A DNA stretch of 64,000 nt from Prauserella shujinwangii. Its GTDB lineage: Bacteria > Actinomycetota > Actinomycetes > Mycobacteriales > Pseudonocardiaceae. The position numbers were made by a program, and so were the translations under genes. Positions 9,162-17,867 of this stretch are shown in pieces (positions within the stretch are counted from its first letter, which is position 1; each line of letters begins with the position of its first letter). The notes below the pieces were generated by a model. That model did no database searches and was not told the DNA's origin. It saw nothing but the letters and a program-made list of their open reading frames with translations. The DNA is taken from NCBI RefSeq assembly GCF_003001955.1, contig NZ_PVNH01000004.1, positions 186,001 through 250,000 on the forward strand. The letters run 5' to 3'.

Positions 9162-11359
9162 CGACCTCGACGAAGAGCACCGTCACCCGGACGGACGGGA
9201 TCGGAGCGAGCCCTCGGCGCCCGGACGGCACCGCGAAGGTGCGCGGCGAGTTCGCCTACTCCTCCGACCTGTGGCACGAGGACATGCTGTGGGGCGCGAC
9301 GCTGCGCAGCCCGCACCCGTACGCCCGCATCACCGGCATCGACATCGCGCGGGCGCTGGCCCTGCCCGGCGTGTACGCGGTGCTGACGCACGCCGACGTC
9401 CCCGGGGTGAACCGCTACGGCCTCGAGCACGCCGACCAGCCGGTGCTCGCCGAGGACGTCGTGCGGTACCGGGGCGAGCCGGTCGTGGTCGTCGCCGCCG
9501 ACCATCCCGAGACCGCGCGCAGGGCGCTGGAGCGGGTCGAGGTCGGCTACGAGGTGCTCGACCCGGTGACCGACGCCGAGTCCGCCGTGGCCGGACAGGG
9601 CGCCGAGCTGCATCCCGGGGGCAACGTCGTGCGGCACGTGCCGATCCGCAGGGGCGACCCCGACGCGGCCGCCGAGGTCGTGGTCACCGGCCGGTACGAG
9701 GTCGGCATGCAGGACCAGGCGTTCCTCGGGCCCGAGTCGGGACTCGCCGTGCCCGCCGAGGACGGCGGGGTGGACCTGTACGTCGCGACGCAGTGGCTGC
9801 ACGTCGACCAGCGGCAGATCGTCGCCGCGCTGGACCTGCCCGAGGACAAGGTGCGCCTCACCCTCGGCGGTGTCGGCGGCGCGTTCGGCGGGCGCGAGGA
9901 CCTGTCCATCCAGGTGCACGCGTGCCTGCTCGCCCTGCACACCGGCAGGCCGGTGAAGATGGTCTACAACCGTGAGGAGTCGTTCTACGGGCACGTGCAC
10001 CGGCACCCGGCGGTGCTGTACTACGAGCACGGCGCCGACCGTGACGGCACGCTCCGCTACGTCAGGGCGCGCATCTACCTCGACGGCGGCGCCTACGCCT
10101 CGTCCACCGGAGCGGTGGTCGGCAACGCGGCCACGCTCGGCGTCGGCCCGTACGACGTGCCCAACGTGTCGGTCGACTGCTGGGGCGCCTACACCAACAA
10201 CCCGCCGTGCGGCGCGATGCGCGGGTTCGGCGCGGTGCAGGCGGCGTTCGCCTACGAGTCGCAGATGGACCGGCTGGCGGCGGCGTGCGGGCTCGACCCG
10301 GTGGAGGTGCGGATCCGCAACGCGATGGCGCAGGGCACGGTCATGCCCACCGGCCAGGTGGTGGACTCGCCCGCGCCGGTCGAGGAGCTGCTGCGCCGCG
10401 TGCGGGCCAAGCCGCTGCCTCCCGAGCCGTCCGGTGAACCCGACCTGCGCACGCTGCCGGGCGGGGTGTCCAACACCACGCACGGCGAGGGGGTCGTGCG
10501 GGGCGTCGGCTACGCGGTGGGCATCAAGAACATCTGCTTCTCCGAGGGGTTCGACGACTACGCGACGGTGCGGGTGCGGTTGCAGGTGGTCGGGGGCGAG
10601 CCCGCCGCCACCGTGCACACGGCGGCGTGCGAGGTGGGCCAGGGCCTGGTGACGGTGCTGCAGCAGATCGTGCGCTCGGAGCTGGGCGTGGAGCGCGTGA
10701 CGGTCGAGCCCAGCGACACGACGATCGGCAGCGCCGGTTCCACGTCGGCCTCGCGGCAGACCTACGTCACCGGGGGCGCGGTGCGGGAGGCGTGCCTGCG
10801 GATCAGGGACGCCCTCGGCGCGCTCTCGCCCGCCGAGCTCGGCGACAAGGTGCTGGACGAGACCGTGGAGTGGCGGCACCGGCCCACCGAGGAACTGCAC
10901 CCGGAGACCGGCCAGGGCAACGCCCACGTGCAGTACGGCTTCGCGGCGCACCGCGCGGTCGTCGACGTGGACACCGAGCTCGGGCTGGTGAAGGTCGTCG
11001 CGCTCGACTGCGCGCAGGACGTCGGCAAGGCGATCAACCCGCAGGCCGTGCTGGGCCAGATCCAGGGCGGTTCGGCGCAGGGGCTCGGGCTGGCGGTGAT
11101 GGAGGAGATCAAGACCGAGGGCGGCGTGATCCGCAATCCCTCGTTCACCGACTACCTCATCCCGACCGTGCTCGACATGCCCCCGATGAGCATCGACGTG
11201 CTCGAACTGGCGGACCCGCACGCGCCGTACGGGCTGCGCGGGGTGGGGGAACCGCCGACGATCTCGTCCACGCCCGCCGTCGTCGCCGCGATCCGTGCGG
11301 CCACCGGCAGGGCCCTCACCCGGGTGCCCGTGCGCCCGGAGCACATCACCGGTACCTGA
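9158..11359 (+). CDS. xanthine dehydrogenase, molybdopterin-binding subunit
   Basis: A 733-residue catalytic subunit. An N-terminal a/b-hammerhead domain (RPDGTAKVRGEFAYSSDL) is followed by molybdopterin-binding blocks GVGGAFGGRED, GAMRGFGAVQAAF and GSAGSTSASRQTY. The C-terminal LRGVGEPPTISSTPAV holds the Glu that acts as base in this family. It oxidises hypoxanthine and xanthine to urate. No XdhC-type maturation gene is in the window. Confidence 0.93.
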   Translation: MTTSTKSTVTRTDGIGASPRRPDGTAKVRGEFAYSSDLWHEDMLWGATLRSPHPYARITGIDIARALALPGVYAVLTHADVPGVNRYGLEHADQPVLAEDVVRYRGEPVVVVAADHPETARRALERVEVGYEVLDPVTDAESAVAGQGAELHPGGNVVRHVPIRRGDPDAAAEVVVTGRYEVGMQDQAFLGPESGLAVPAEDGGVDLYVATQWLHVDQRQIVAALDLPEDKVRLTLGGVGGAFGGREDLSIQVHACLLALHTGRPVKMVYNREESFYGHVHRHPAVLYYEHGADRDGTLRYVRARIYLDGGAYASSTGAVVGNAATLGVGPYDVPNVSVDCWGAYTNNPPCGAMRGFGAVQAAFAYESQMDRLAAACGLDPVEVRIRNAMAQGTVMPTGQVVDSPAPVEELLRRVRAKPLPPEPSGEPDLRTLPGGVSNTTHGEGVVRGVGYAVGIKNICFSEGFDDYATVRVRLQVVGGEPAATVHTAACEVGQGLVTVLQQIVRSELGVERVTVEPSDTTIGSAGSTSASRQTYVTGGAVREACLRIRDALGALSPAELGDKVLDETVEWRHRPTEELHPETGQGNAHVQYGFAAHRAVVDVDTELGLVKVVALDCAQDVGKAINPQAVLGQIQGGSAQGLGLAVMEEIKTEGGVIRNPSFTDYLIPTVLDMPPMSIDVLELADPHAPYGLRGVGEPPTISSTPAVVAAIRAATGRALTRVPVRPEHITGT

Positions 11360-11374
11360 GCAGCGGCTCACCCC

Positions 11375-11418
11375 TCGTGAGTGCGGAACGTGGTGAGAAC
11401 GACGTTCCGCACTCACGA
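11375..11418. repeat. 44-bp palindromic element, copy 1
   Basis: A perfect 17-bp stem (11375-11391 with 11402-11418) around a 10-base loop. Ends are TCGTGAGTG and CACTCACGA. It lies 15 bases after the molybdenum subunit gene and could act as terminator, without a U tract. It is one of four full copies of identical length in the window. Confidence 0.9.
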
Positions 11419-11461
11419 CGGTGCCGCGCGCCCTCCTGTCCACAACGAGGTGGAGGCTGGC

Positions 11462-12898
11462 ATGACCCAGTTGCGTACGGACCGTCCCCAACCACATCCG
11501 GAGCCCGGCTTCTCCCCGCTCGACCGGGCCTTCCGCGTCTCGGCCAGGGGCAGCACGCTCGGCCGCGAGGTCCGCGGCGGCATCACCACGTTCGTCGCGA
11601 TGTGCTACATCGTGCTGCTCAACCCGCTCATCCTGGGCGCGTCCACCGACATCACCGGCGTGCGGCTGACCACCGAGCAGGTCACCACGGCCACGGCGCT
11701 GGCGGCGGGCGTGACGACCATCCTCATGGGACTGATCGGCAACGCCCCGCTCGCGCTGGCCGCCGGGCTCGGCGTGAACGGCATCGTGGCGTTCCAGATG
11801 GCGCCCACGATGACCTGGGGCCAGGCCTTCGGCCTCGTGGTGGTCGAGGGTTTCTGCATCGTCCTCATGGCCGTCTCCGGCATCCGGGAGCGGATCATCA
11901 ACGCGATCCCGCTGGCGCTGAAGATGGCCATCACCGTCGGGATCGGGCTCTACATCGCTCTGGTCGGGCTGGTCAGCGCGGGTTTCGTGACGCGGACACC
12001 GGACGCGGCGAACTCCACGGTGCCGGTGCGCATGGGGGAGAACGGGCATCTGACCGGCTGGCCGATCGTGGTGTTCTGCGCCGGGCTGCTGCTGATGGTG
12101 GTGCTGGTCAGCCGCGCCGTCCCGGGTGCGGTGCTGATCAGCATCCTCGCCGCCACCGTGTTCGCCGTGGTCGTCAACGCGGCGTTCGACGTGCGCGGCT
12201 GGGGGCTGGTCGAGCCGGATGTGCCGGAGCGGGTGGTGGCCAGCCCCGACTTCAGCCTGTTCGGTCAGGTGGACCTGTTCGGCGGGTTCGCCTCGGCGGG
12301 CGCGGTGACGGCGTGCGTGTTCCTGTTCACGCTCGTGCTGTCCGGCTTCTTCGACGCGATGGGCACGATCACCAGCGTCGCCCAGGAGGCGGGCCTGATG
12401 CGCGACGGCAAGGTCGAGGGCATGGGGCGCATCCTGTTCGCCGACGGCCTTGGTGCCATCGCGGGCGGCACCACCGGCTCCTCGCCGAACACGGTGTTCC
12501 TCGAGTCGGCCGCGGGAGTCGGTGAGGGTGCCCGCACCGGGCTGGCCAGCCTGGTCACCGGCGGGCTGTTCCTGCTCACGCTGTTCCTCACGCCGCTGGC
12601 CGCGGTGGTGCCCGCGCAGGCCGCCGCGCCCGCGCTGGTCGTGATCGGCGGCATGATGATGGCGCAGTGCCGGCACATTCCGTGGCAGGACACGGACTTC
12701 GTGATCCCGGCATTCCTCATGATCGCGCTGATCCCGTTCACCTACTCCATCACCAACGGCATCGGCGCGGGCATCGTGGCCTTCGTCGTCATCAAGCTGT
12801 GCAAGCGGCAGCCGGGCCAGGTCGGCTGGCTGCTCGGTGTGCTGGCGGCCGTGTTCGGGCTGTACTTCGCGATCGAGGGGGTCACGTCGTGGCTCTGA
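11462..12898 (+). CDS. NCS2/AzgA-type purine permease
   Basis: A 478-residue membrane transporter with about 12 hydrophobic segments, starting FRVSARGSTLGREVRGGITTF and containing AAGLGVNGIVAFQ and SGFFDAMGTITSVAQEAGL, the AzgA/PbuG signatures for adenine, guanine or hypoxanthine uptake. Position after xanthine dehydrogenase fits supply of purine bases. ATG 11462 was chosen over earlier in-frame codons because those lie inside the palindromic element. Confidence 0.9.
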   Translation: MTQLRTDRPQPHPEPGFSPLDRAFRVSARGSTLGREVRGGITTFVAMCYIVLLNPLILGASTDITGVRLTTEQVTTATALAAGVTTILMGLIGNAPLALAAGLGVNGIVAFQMAPTMTWGQAFGLVVVEGFCIVLMAVSGIRERIINAIPLALKMAITVGIGLYIALVGLVSAGFVTRTPDAANSTVPVRMGENGHLTGWPIVVFCAGLLLMVVLVSRAVPGAVLISILAATVFAVVVNAAFDVRGWGLVEPDVPERVVASPDFSLFGQVDLFGGFASAGAVTACVFLFTLVLSGFFDAMGTITSVAQEAGLMRDGKVEGMGRILFADGLGAIAGGTTGSSPNTVFLESAAGVGEGARTGLASLVTGGLFLLTLFLTPLAAVVPAQAAAPALVVIGGMMMAQCRHIPWQDTDFVIPAFLMIALIPFTYSITNGIGAGIVAFVVIKLCKRQPGQVGWLLGVLAAVFGLYFAIEGVTSWL

Positions 12899-13272
12899 TG
12901 TTCCTCAACGGGGCGGCGATGCGCGGCGGCCCGCTGCACCACCAGCTGCGGGGCGCCCCGCTCGTGGGCACCGCGCGGTCGGCTCCGCGGTACCGGTACT
13001 TCTCGGTGGGCGACCGGTTCCCCGCGATGTACGAGGTCGGCGAGGGCGGGGGCAGCGTTCTCGGCGAGGTCTACGACGTGCCGCTGAGCGTGCTGCGGGA
13101 GCATCTGCTGCCCGCCGAGCCCGCGGAGCTGGAGATCGGCGTGATCGCGCTCGCCGACGGCGCGGCGTGCCTGGCGACCGTGCTCCGCGAGTCCTGGCTG
13201 GACAGTCCGGAGCTGGTGGACATCACCGGGTACGGCGACTGGCGGGCCTACCTCGCCGCCCGCCCCTCGTGA
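12889..13272 (+). CDS. AIG2-like gamma-glutamylcyclotransferase / allophanate hydrolase C-terminal-like protein
   Basis: A 127-residue protein with the AIG2/GGCT fold pattern: FLNGAAMRGGPLHHQL, then APRYRYFSVGDRFPAMYEV, EVYDVPLSVL and ITGYGDWRAYLAARPS. It resembles the separate C-terminal domain of AtzF allophanate hydrolases. Function is not established; a role in urea, allophanate or gamma-glutamyl metabolism is possible. GTG 12889 has GAGGGGG upstream and overlaps the permease; ATG 12898 is the alternative. Its stop codon lies inside palindromic element copy 2. Confidence 0.75.
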   Translation: MALMFLNGAAMRGGPLHHQLRGAPLVGTARSAPRYRYFSVGDRFPAMYEVGEGGGSVLGEVYDVPLSVLREHLLPAEPAELEIGVIALADGAACLATVLRESWLDSPELVDITGYGDWRAYLAARPS

Positions 13273-13310
13273 GTGTTTTCGGTGGTTCTAACCACGGTTT
13301 TCACTCACGA
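13267..13310. repeat. 44-bp palindromic element, copy 2
   Basis: Ends TCGTGAGTG and CACTCACGA are conserved and the centre GGTTCTAACCA is intact, but four Ts occur on both sides instead of complementary bases, making an internal bubble. It lies between convergent genes and contains both stop codons: TGA 13270-13272 on plus and TGA 13305-13307 on minus. Confidence 0.88.
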
Positions 13311-13709
13311 CGGCAGGCCGGCGATCAGCACCACCAGCGGGGCGGCGAGCTGGCCGAGGGCTCCGCCCAGACCCGAGCCCTTCGCCCGGCCGAGCGCCAT
13401 CCGGTCCGAGACGGCGAGCACCACACCGGCCAGCACCATGAACGCACACGTGTAGAGCACCAGCGCCCGGCCGGCCGCCGCGTCGCCCGTGCGCAGCATC
13501 ACCAGGCCGAGGATCGTGCCCGCCGCCAGGAAGAGGTTGTAGAAACCCTGGTTGAACGCCCACAGCCGGACGGCGGGCAGGTCCTCGCCGGGTATGTGGA
13601 AGATGTCCCGGTGCACGGTGGGCCGTCGGAAGGCCACCGTCTCCCAGTAGAAGGCGAGGACGTGTACCAGGGCGGCCGCCCCGGCGAACGCCTGCGCGAC
13701 GACGTTCAC
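13305..13709 (-). CDS. DUF1304 family membrane protein
   Basis: A 134-residue integral membrane protein with about four hydrophobic segments. HVLAFYWETVAF near the N-terminus and AFNQGFYNLFLAAG in the middle are typical of DUF1304. Function is unknown. GTG 13709 overlaps the end of the cupin gene by four bases, so the two form one operon. The stop codon is within palindromic element copy 2. Confidence 0.85.
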   Translation of the reverse strand: MNVVAQAFAGAAALVHVLAFYWETVAFRRPTVHRDIFHIPGEDLPAVRLWAFNQGFYNLFLAAGTILGLVMLRTGDAAAGRALVLYTCAFMVLAGVVLAVSDRMALGRAKGSGLGGALGQLAAPLVVLIAGLPS

Positions 13710-14167
13710 GGCTGCGGCCCTCCCACCATGGTGATGCCGTGCCGCTCGGCGACCGGACCGAGCCGCGCAACGGCCTCGCCGAGCGGAGTGCCCTCGGGCA
13801 CGGCCTGGTCGACGTCGCGGAAGAACCTGCCCATCGCGCCGGTGAGGCTGAAGGCGAGGAACTGCACCGAAGGGCCGTGCACGGTGAACGTGTGTGGCGC
13901 GCCCGGCGGGACGGTGATCGACGACCCCGGGCCCAGCTCGTACCGCTCGCCGTCGACGAGCACCGCCATGCGCCCGAACAGGACGTAGTACGCCTTCGCC
14001 CACGGGGTGCGGTGGAGCGGCACGGCCGGGCCGCGCGGGGCGTCGATCTCGAACAACTCGTAGGCGCCGCCGGTGTGCTCGGCGCCGGCCTTCACGGTGA
14101 CCTTCGCGTCGGGCGAGGACAGTTCGACGCCCTCACCCGCGGTGCTGAGGTGTGCTCGCGTCGTCAT
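13706..14167 (-). CDS. cupin domain protein
   Basis: A 153-residue single-cupin protein. HRTPWAKAYYVLFGRMAVLVDG and YELGPGSSITVPPGAPHTF mark the two cupin motifs, with a metal-binding type His in PPGAPHTF. It is divergent from a LuxR-type regulator across a 28-bp palindrome and is likely controlled by it. The substrate is unknown. It does not look like ureidoglycolate lyase AllA. Confidence 0.85.
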   Translation of the reverse strand: MTTRAHLSTAGEGVELSSPDAKVTVKAGAEHTGGAYELFEIDAPRGPAVPLHRTPWAKAYYVLFGRMAVLVDGERYELGPGSSITVPPGAPHTFTVHGPSVQFLAFSLTGAMGRFFRDVDQAVPEGTPLGEAVARLGPVAERHGITMVGGPQP

Positions 14168-14197
14168 GCGCCGACCGTATGACCAGGGACCGGCACC

Positions 14198-14225
14198 GTT
14201 CCATCCCGGAATTCTGGGATGGAAC
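14198..14225. promoter_or_regulatory. 28-bp palindromic operator between cupin and LuxR-type genes
   Basis: GTTCCATCCC at 14198-14207 is exactly complementary to 14216-14225, and the centre GAATTC (14209-14214) is itself palindromic; only one pair mismatches. CATACT at 14243-14248 and CATACG (minus, 14176-14181) are candidate -10 elements on either side, so the site would overlap both -35 regions. Confidence 0.75.
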
Positions 14226-14254
14226 GCGGCTCGCGCGCGGCGCATACTGCCTCC

Positions 14255-15277
14255 ATGTGGGAAGGGCGGGCGCTTGGTGCGCGACGCGACATCGCCGCAC
14301 TCGCGAAGGCGGGTCTCGGGATCGCCGAGCTGCACGCGGCCGCCATCGACCTGGTGGACCGTGTGGTGCCCGCCGACCTGTCCTGCTGGGCGATGCTCGA
14401 CCCGGACACCACCGCGATCAGCTCGATGACGAGCGGAGCCGCGCGTGTCCCGCCGCGGTACGACCCGCTGCTGGCGGAGTTCGAGTACGGCGGGACGGAG
14501 CCGCACACGTTCACCGAGCTGGCGCGGCGACCGGTGCCCGTGGCGAGGCTGTCGGACCTGTCCCGGCGCGTGCGTGAGCGCAGCGGGCGGGTGAACGAGG
14601 TGTGGCGGCCGCTGGGGCTGAGTCACGAGCTGCGCACGGTGTTCCGGGTGGGACCGGTTCCGTGGGGTGCGGCGGGCATGGTGCGGCGGGGCGAGTTCAG
14701 CGACCGCGAGGTCGAGTTCATGGCCGCGCTGGCGCCGGCACTCGCCGCGGCGACCCGCGTGGCGGCCCGCACGGGCGGCCACCGCGGGGACGGTGAGTCC
14801 GCCGTCGTCGTGGCCGGTCCGGACGGCGCGCTCCGGGCCGCGACCGCCGCGGTGGAGGCGTGGCGTGCCCAGCTCGACCGGCTCGGGCCGAACCGGTTCG
14901 CGGTGCTGCTCCGCGCGGTCGTGGTGGGTGCCCGGGCCGCCGCGTCCGGATCGTTCGTGGTCCGGGTGCGCGCCGCCGCGGGTGGCTGGATCCTGCTCCG
15001 CGGCGACCGGCTCCTGTCCGGCGGGGAGGACGGGGACGAGACCGTGGTCACCCTCGACTGGGCGCGCGGTGAAGAGCTGCGGCGGCTGATCTTCGCCGCC
15101 CACGGGCTGAGCGCCCGCGAACGGGACGTCTGTCACGAGGTGCTCGCCGGGCGCCCGACCTCGGAGATCGCGGCCGCGCTCGCCATCTCCGGGCACACGG
15201 TGCAGGACCACCTCAAGTCGGTGTTCGCCAAGCTCGGCGTGCGCAGCCGCGGCGAGCTGGTAGCCGCCCTGGCCTGA
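14255..15277 (+). CDS. LuxR-type helix-turn-helix regulator with GAF-like domain
   Basis: A 340-residue regulator. Residues 1-165 look like a GAF-type sensor (DLVDRVVPADLSCWAML, EFSDREVEFMAALAPALAAA). The C-terminus HGLSARERDVCHEVLAG followed by EIAAALAISGHTVQDHLKSVF is a clear LuxR DNA-binding domain. ATG 14255 follows a CATACT -10 box by only six bases, so the transcript may be leaderless; an earlier ATG at 14219 falls in the operator. It probably controls the divergent cupin-DUF1304 pair and itself. Confidence 0.87.
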   Translation: MWEGRALGARRDIAALAKAGLGIAELHAAAIDLVDRVVPADLSCWAMLDPDTTAISSMTSGAARVPPRYDPLLAEFEYGGTEPHTFTELARRPVPVARLSDLSRRVRERSGRVNEVWRPLGLSHELRTVFRVGPVPWGAAGMVRRGEFSDREVEFMAALAPALAAATRVAARTGGHRGDGESAVVVAGPDGALRAATAAVEAWRAQLDRLGPNRFAVLLRAVVVGARAAASGSFVVRVRAAAGGWILLRGDRLLSGGEDGDETVVTLDWARGEELRRLIFAAHGLSARERDVCHEVLAGRPTSEIAAALAISGHTVQDHLKSVFAKLGVRSRGELVAALA

Positions 15278-15282
15278 CCGCG

Positions 15283-16620
15283 CTAGGAGGCGGTGACCTT
15301 CTCCCGCGGTGCCCGGGTCCGCACGCGGTCGCCGAAGACGAGGTTCAGCACCACGGCCGCCACACAGCCCGCGCTGATGCCGGAGTCGAGGACGGTCTGC
15401 ACGGCGGAAGGGAAGTGGTCGTAGAACTCGGGCGCGGCGATCGGGATGATGCCGATGCCCAGTGCCGCCGCGACGATCGTGACGTTGGCGGGCCGTTCGA
15501 ACGACGCCTTCGCCAGCGTCCGCACGCCGGCCACCGCGACACTGCCGAAGAGCACCAGGCCCGCCCCGCCGAGCACCGGCTGCGGCACCAGCGCGACGAT
15601 CCCGCCGGTCACCGGGAACACCCCGAGCAGCACCAGGATCGCGCCGCTGGCCGCCACGACGTACCGGCTGAACATCCGGGTCAGCGCCACCAGCCCCACG
15701 TTCTGCGCGAACGCCGTGCACGCGAAACCGCCGAACACGGTCGCGAGCGAGGTCGCCAGCCCGTCGGCGCGCAGGCCGTCGGCGAGCGTGCGCTCGCCGG
15801 TCGGCCGCTCGACCACCTCGCCGAGGGCGAGCATGTCCGCCGTGCTCTCCGCCATGACGACCAGCATCACGATCGCCATCGAGACCACCGCGGCGATGTC
15901 GAGCGACGGCGTTCCGAAGTGGAACGGGGTCGCCACGCCGAACACGGGCGCCTCGGTGAGGGTCGACGTGTCGACCTCGCCGAGCGGCCACGCGACCAGC
16001 GTGCCCACCGCGAGTCCCAGCAGCAGCGCGATCCGGCTCCAGAACCCGGAGAGGAACCGGTTGAACGCCAGTACCGCGAGCAGCGTGACGGCGGCGAGCA
16101 CGAGCCCGGACGGCTCCGCCGACTCCTGCTGGGCGGAGATCCAGCCGACCGCGACCGGCAACAGGGACACCCCGATCAGCGTGATCACCGTGCCGGTCAC
16201 CACGGGCGGGAAGAACCGGGTGAGCCGGGAGAAGAACGGCGCCGCGAGCACCACGAGCGCCCCGCCGACCAGCGTGGCGCCGTAGACGACGCCGAGCGCG
16301 TCGGCGGGTCCGTGCTGTTCCACGATGGCGAGCACGGGGGCGACGGTCGCGAACGTCACGCCGTTGACCAGCGGCAGGCGGGCGCCGAACCGCCAGCAGC
16401 CGAGCGTCTGCAGGAGGGTGGCCAGCCCGGCGGTGAACAGGCTGGCGCTGATGAGCAGGCTCAGCTGCCCTGGCGCCAGCCCGACGGCGGCGCCGATGAT
16501 GAGCGGGGGCGCCACCACCCCCGCGTACATGGCGGCCACGTGCTGCAGGCCGCCCGCGAGCAGTTGCAGGGGAGGGGGTTTGCGGTCGACCGGGTGTGCC
16601 TGTGCTGCCGGGTCGGTCAT
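15283..16620 (-). CDS. uracil-xanthine (NCS2) permease
   Basis: A 445-residue NCS2 nucleobase:cation symporter with about 14 hydrophobic stretches. LLAGGLQHVAAMYAGVVAPP at the N-terminus, VVMAESTADMLALGE and FGGFACTAFAQNVGLVALT are typical of xanthine/urate permeases (UapA/PbuX/UacT group). It is the last gene of the uraD-uraH-uricase operon, which points to urate or xanthine as substrate. Confidence 0.92.
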   Translation of the reverse strand: MTDPAAQAHPVDRKPPPLQLLAGGLQHVAAMYAGVVAPPLIIGAAVGLAPGQLSLLISASLFTAGLATLLQTLGCWRFGARLPLVNGVTFATVAPVLAIVEQHGPADALGVVYGATLVGGALVVLAAPFFSRLTRFFPPVVTGTVITLIGVSLLPVAVGWISAQQESAEPSGLVLAAVTLLAVLAFNRFLSGFWSRIALLLGLAVGTLVAWPLGEVDTSTLTEAPVFGVATPFHFGTPSLDIAAVVSMAIVMLVVMAESTADMLALGEVVERPTGERTLADGLRADGLATSLATVFGGFACTAFAQNVGLVALTRMFSRYVVAASGAILVLLGVFPVTGGIVALVPQPVLGGAGLVLFGSVAVAGVRTLAKASFERPANVTIVAAALGIGIIPIAAPEFYDHFPSAVQTVLDSGISAGCVAAVVLNLVFGDRVRTRAPREKVTAS

Positions 16621-16634
16621 CGGGACTCCAGGGG

Positions 16635-17537
16635 TCAGAACTCGGGCAGCGAGTACCAGGCAGGGCCCACGTCCTCCGGGTCGCCGGAGCGGAGCACCGT
16701 GCCCTCGATCAGCCCGTAGGGGCGGTCGGCGGCGTAGAACACCTCGTTGTCGTTGCTCAGCCCGAACGGGCTCAGGTCCACCAGGAAGTGGTGTTTGTTG
16801 GGCAGCGACAGCCGGATCTCGGCGACCTCGGGGCGCTCCTTCAGCACCGCCTCGCCCATCGCGTACAGGGTCTGCTGCAGCGACAGGCTGTGCTGGGTCG
16901 CGAACGTCTCGAGCAGGACCCGGCGGATCTCCGCGTAGCCGCCCGCCCAGTCGTGGTCTCCCGCCGCGTACCGCCAGCGCGCGGTGACCGCGGTGGCGAG
17001 GATCCGGTCGTCGGTCTCCGCGAGGGTGGTGTAGCGGTCCCGGGGAAAGCCGTGGAACTCCGACCCGGTGGACTTCAGCACCACGAGGTCGGTCAGCCCG
17101 GAGACCACCCACGCCTTGCCGTCCTGGACGGTCACCGCGGTGGTGCGGGTCTCGCCGCCGTCACGGGAGAACGCGTGGTCGTGCGGCCTGCCGCCGACCG
17201 GGATGCGGTTCCAGCCGTGCTCGGAGACGAGGATCCGCGCGCCGGTGATCTGCTCGAAGGAGCTGGTGAAGTGCCGTCCCAGCCGCAGCGCGAAGTCCTC
17301 GATCTCGCCGACCGGGTGCTCCTTGGCGAAGGCGAACACCGTGTTCTTCTGCGTGTCGGTGGCGACGACCGCCGAGTTGTCCCCGGTGAGGTGCGTGGCG
17401 GTGAGCTCACCGCGCAGTGCGGTGGAGACCGTGAGGTCCTTGACCCGGTGCACGGGGCCGTCTCTGCCGACGGTGACGAGCCGTACCTCCGCCTTGCCGT
17501 ACTGGTTGGCTCCCAGCGTGATGTCCGGAGTGGACAT
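16635..17537 (-). CDS. factor-independent urate hydroxylase (uricase)
   Basis: A 300-residue cofactor-free uricase with two tandem T-fold halves. ANQYGKAEVRLVTV, DNSAVVATDTQKNTVF (with the catalytic-loop Thr), SGLTDLVVLKSTGSEFHGF and LPNKHHFLVDLSPFGL are classic motifs. It converts urate to 5-hydroxyisourate and H2O2. It follows uraH by six bases in the same operon. Confidence 0.95.
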   Translation of the reverse strand: MSTPDITLGANQYGKAEVRLVTVGRDGPVHRVKDLTVSTALRGELTATHLTGDNSAVVATDTQKNTVFAFAKEHPVGEIEDFALRLGRHFTSSFEQITGARILVSEHGWNRIPVGGRPHDHAFSRDGGETRTTAVTVQDGKAWVVSGLTDLVVLKSTGSEFHGFPRDRYTTLAETDDRILATAVTARWRYAAGDHDWAGGYAEIRRVLLETFATQHSLSLQQTLYAMGEAVLKERPEVAEIRLSLPNKHHFLVDLSPFGLSNDNEVFYAADRPYGLIEGTVLRSGDPEDVGPAWYSLPEF

Positions 17538-17543
17538 GGCGGA

Positions 17544-17867
17544 TCAGCTCCCTCGGTAGGTGGTGTAGGCGAACGGGCTCAGCAGGACCGGGACGTGGTG
17601 GTGCCCGGCGTTCTCGCCGAGCCGGAAGCAGACGGTGATCTCCGGGAAGAAGGCGTCCTCGCCCCGGTCGGACTCGATGTCGAAGACCAGGCGGTACACG
17701 CCCGCGGGCAGGCGTTCCGGGCCGAGGTCGCGCGCGCGGCCGTCGGCGTCGGTGCGGCTCTCGGCGAGCGTGCTCCAGCCGCCGTCCCTGGCCTCCAGCC
17801 GTACGGGCACGCCCGCCGCGGGCCGTCCCGTGGCGTTGTCGAGGACGTGCGTGGTCACCAGGCTCAT
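17544..17867 (-). CDS. uraH: 5-hydroxyisourate hydrolase
   Basis: A 107-residue transthyretin-like protein. THVLDNATGRPAAGVPV at the N-terminus, PEITVCFRLGENAGHHHVPVLLSPFAYTTYRGS ending in the diagnostic YRGS (here only the key parts: HHHVPVLLSPF and C-terminal YRGS). It hydrolyses 5-hydroxyisourate to OHCU. It overlaps uraD by four bases. Confidence 0.95.
   Translation of the reverse strand: MSLVTTHVLDNATGRPAAGVPVRLEARDGGWSTLAESRTDADGRARDLGPERLPAGVYRLVFDIESDRGEDAFFPEITVCFRLGENAGHHHVPVLLSPFAYTTYRGS

Noticed and set aside
8186-12676. Very long minus-strand open frame opposite the xanthine dehydrogenase and permease genes
   Set aside because: Antisense shadow of strong coding sequence in GC-rich DNA; its residues show no family motifs.
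13706-14167. Cupin protein considered as the missing ureidoglycolate lyase AllA
   Set aside because: The motifs are those of a generic single cupin, and it is divergent from its own LuxR-type regulator rather than part of the allantoin operons.
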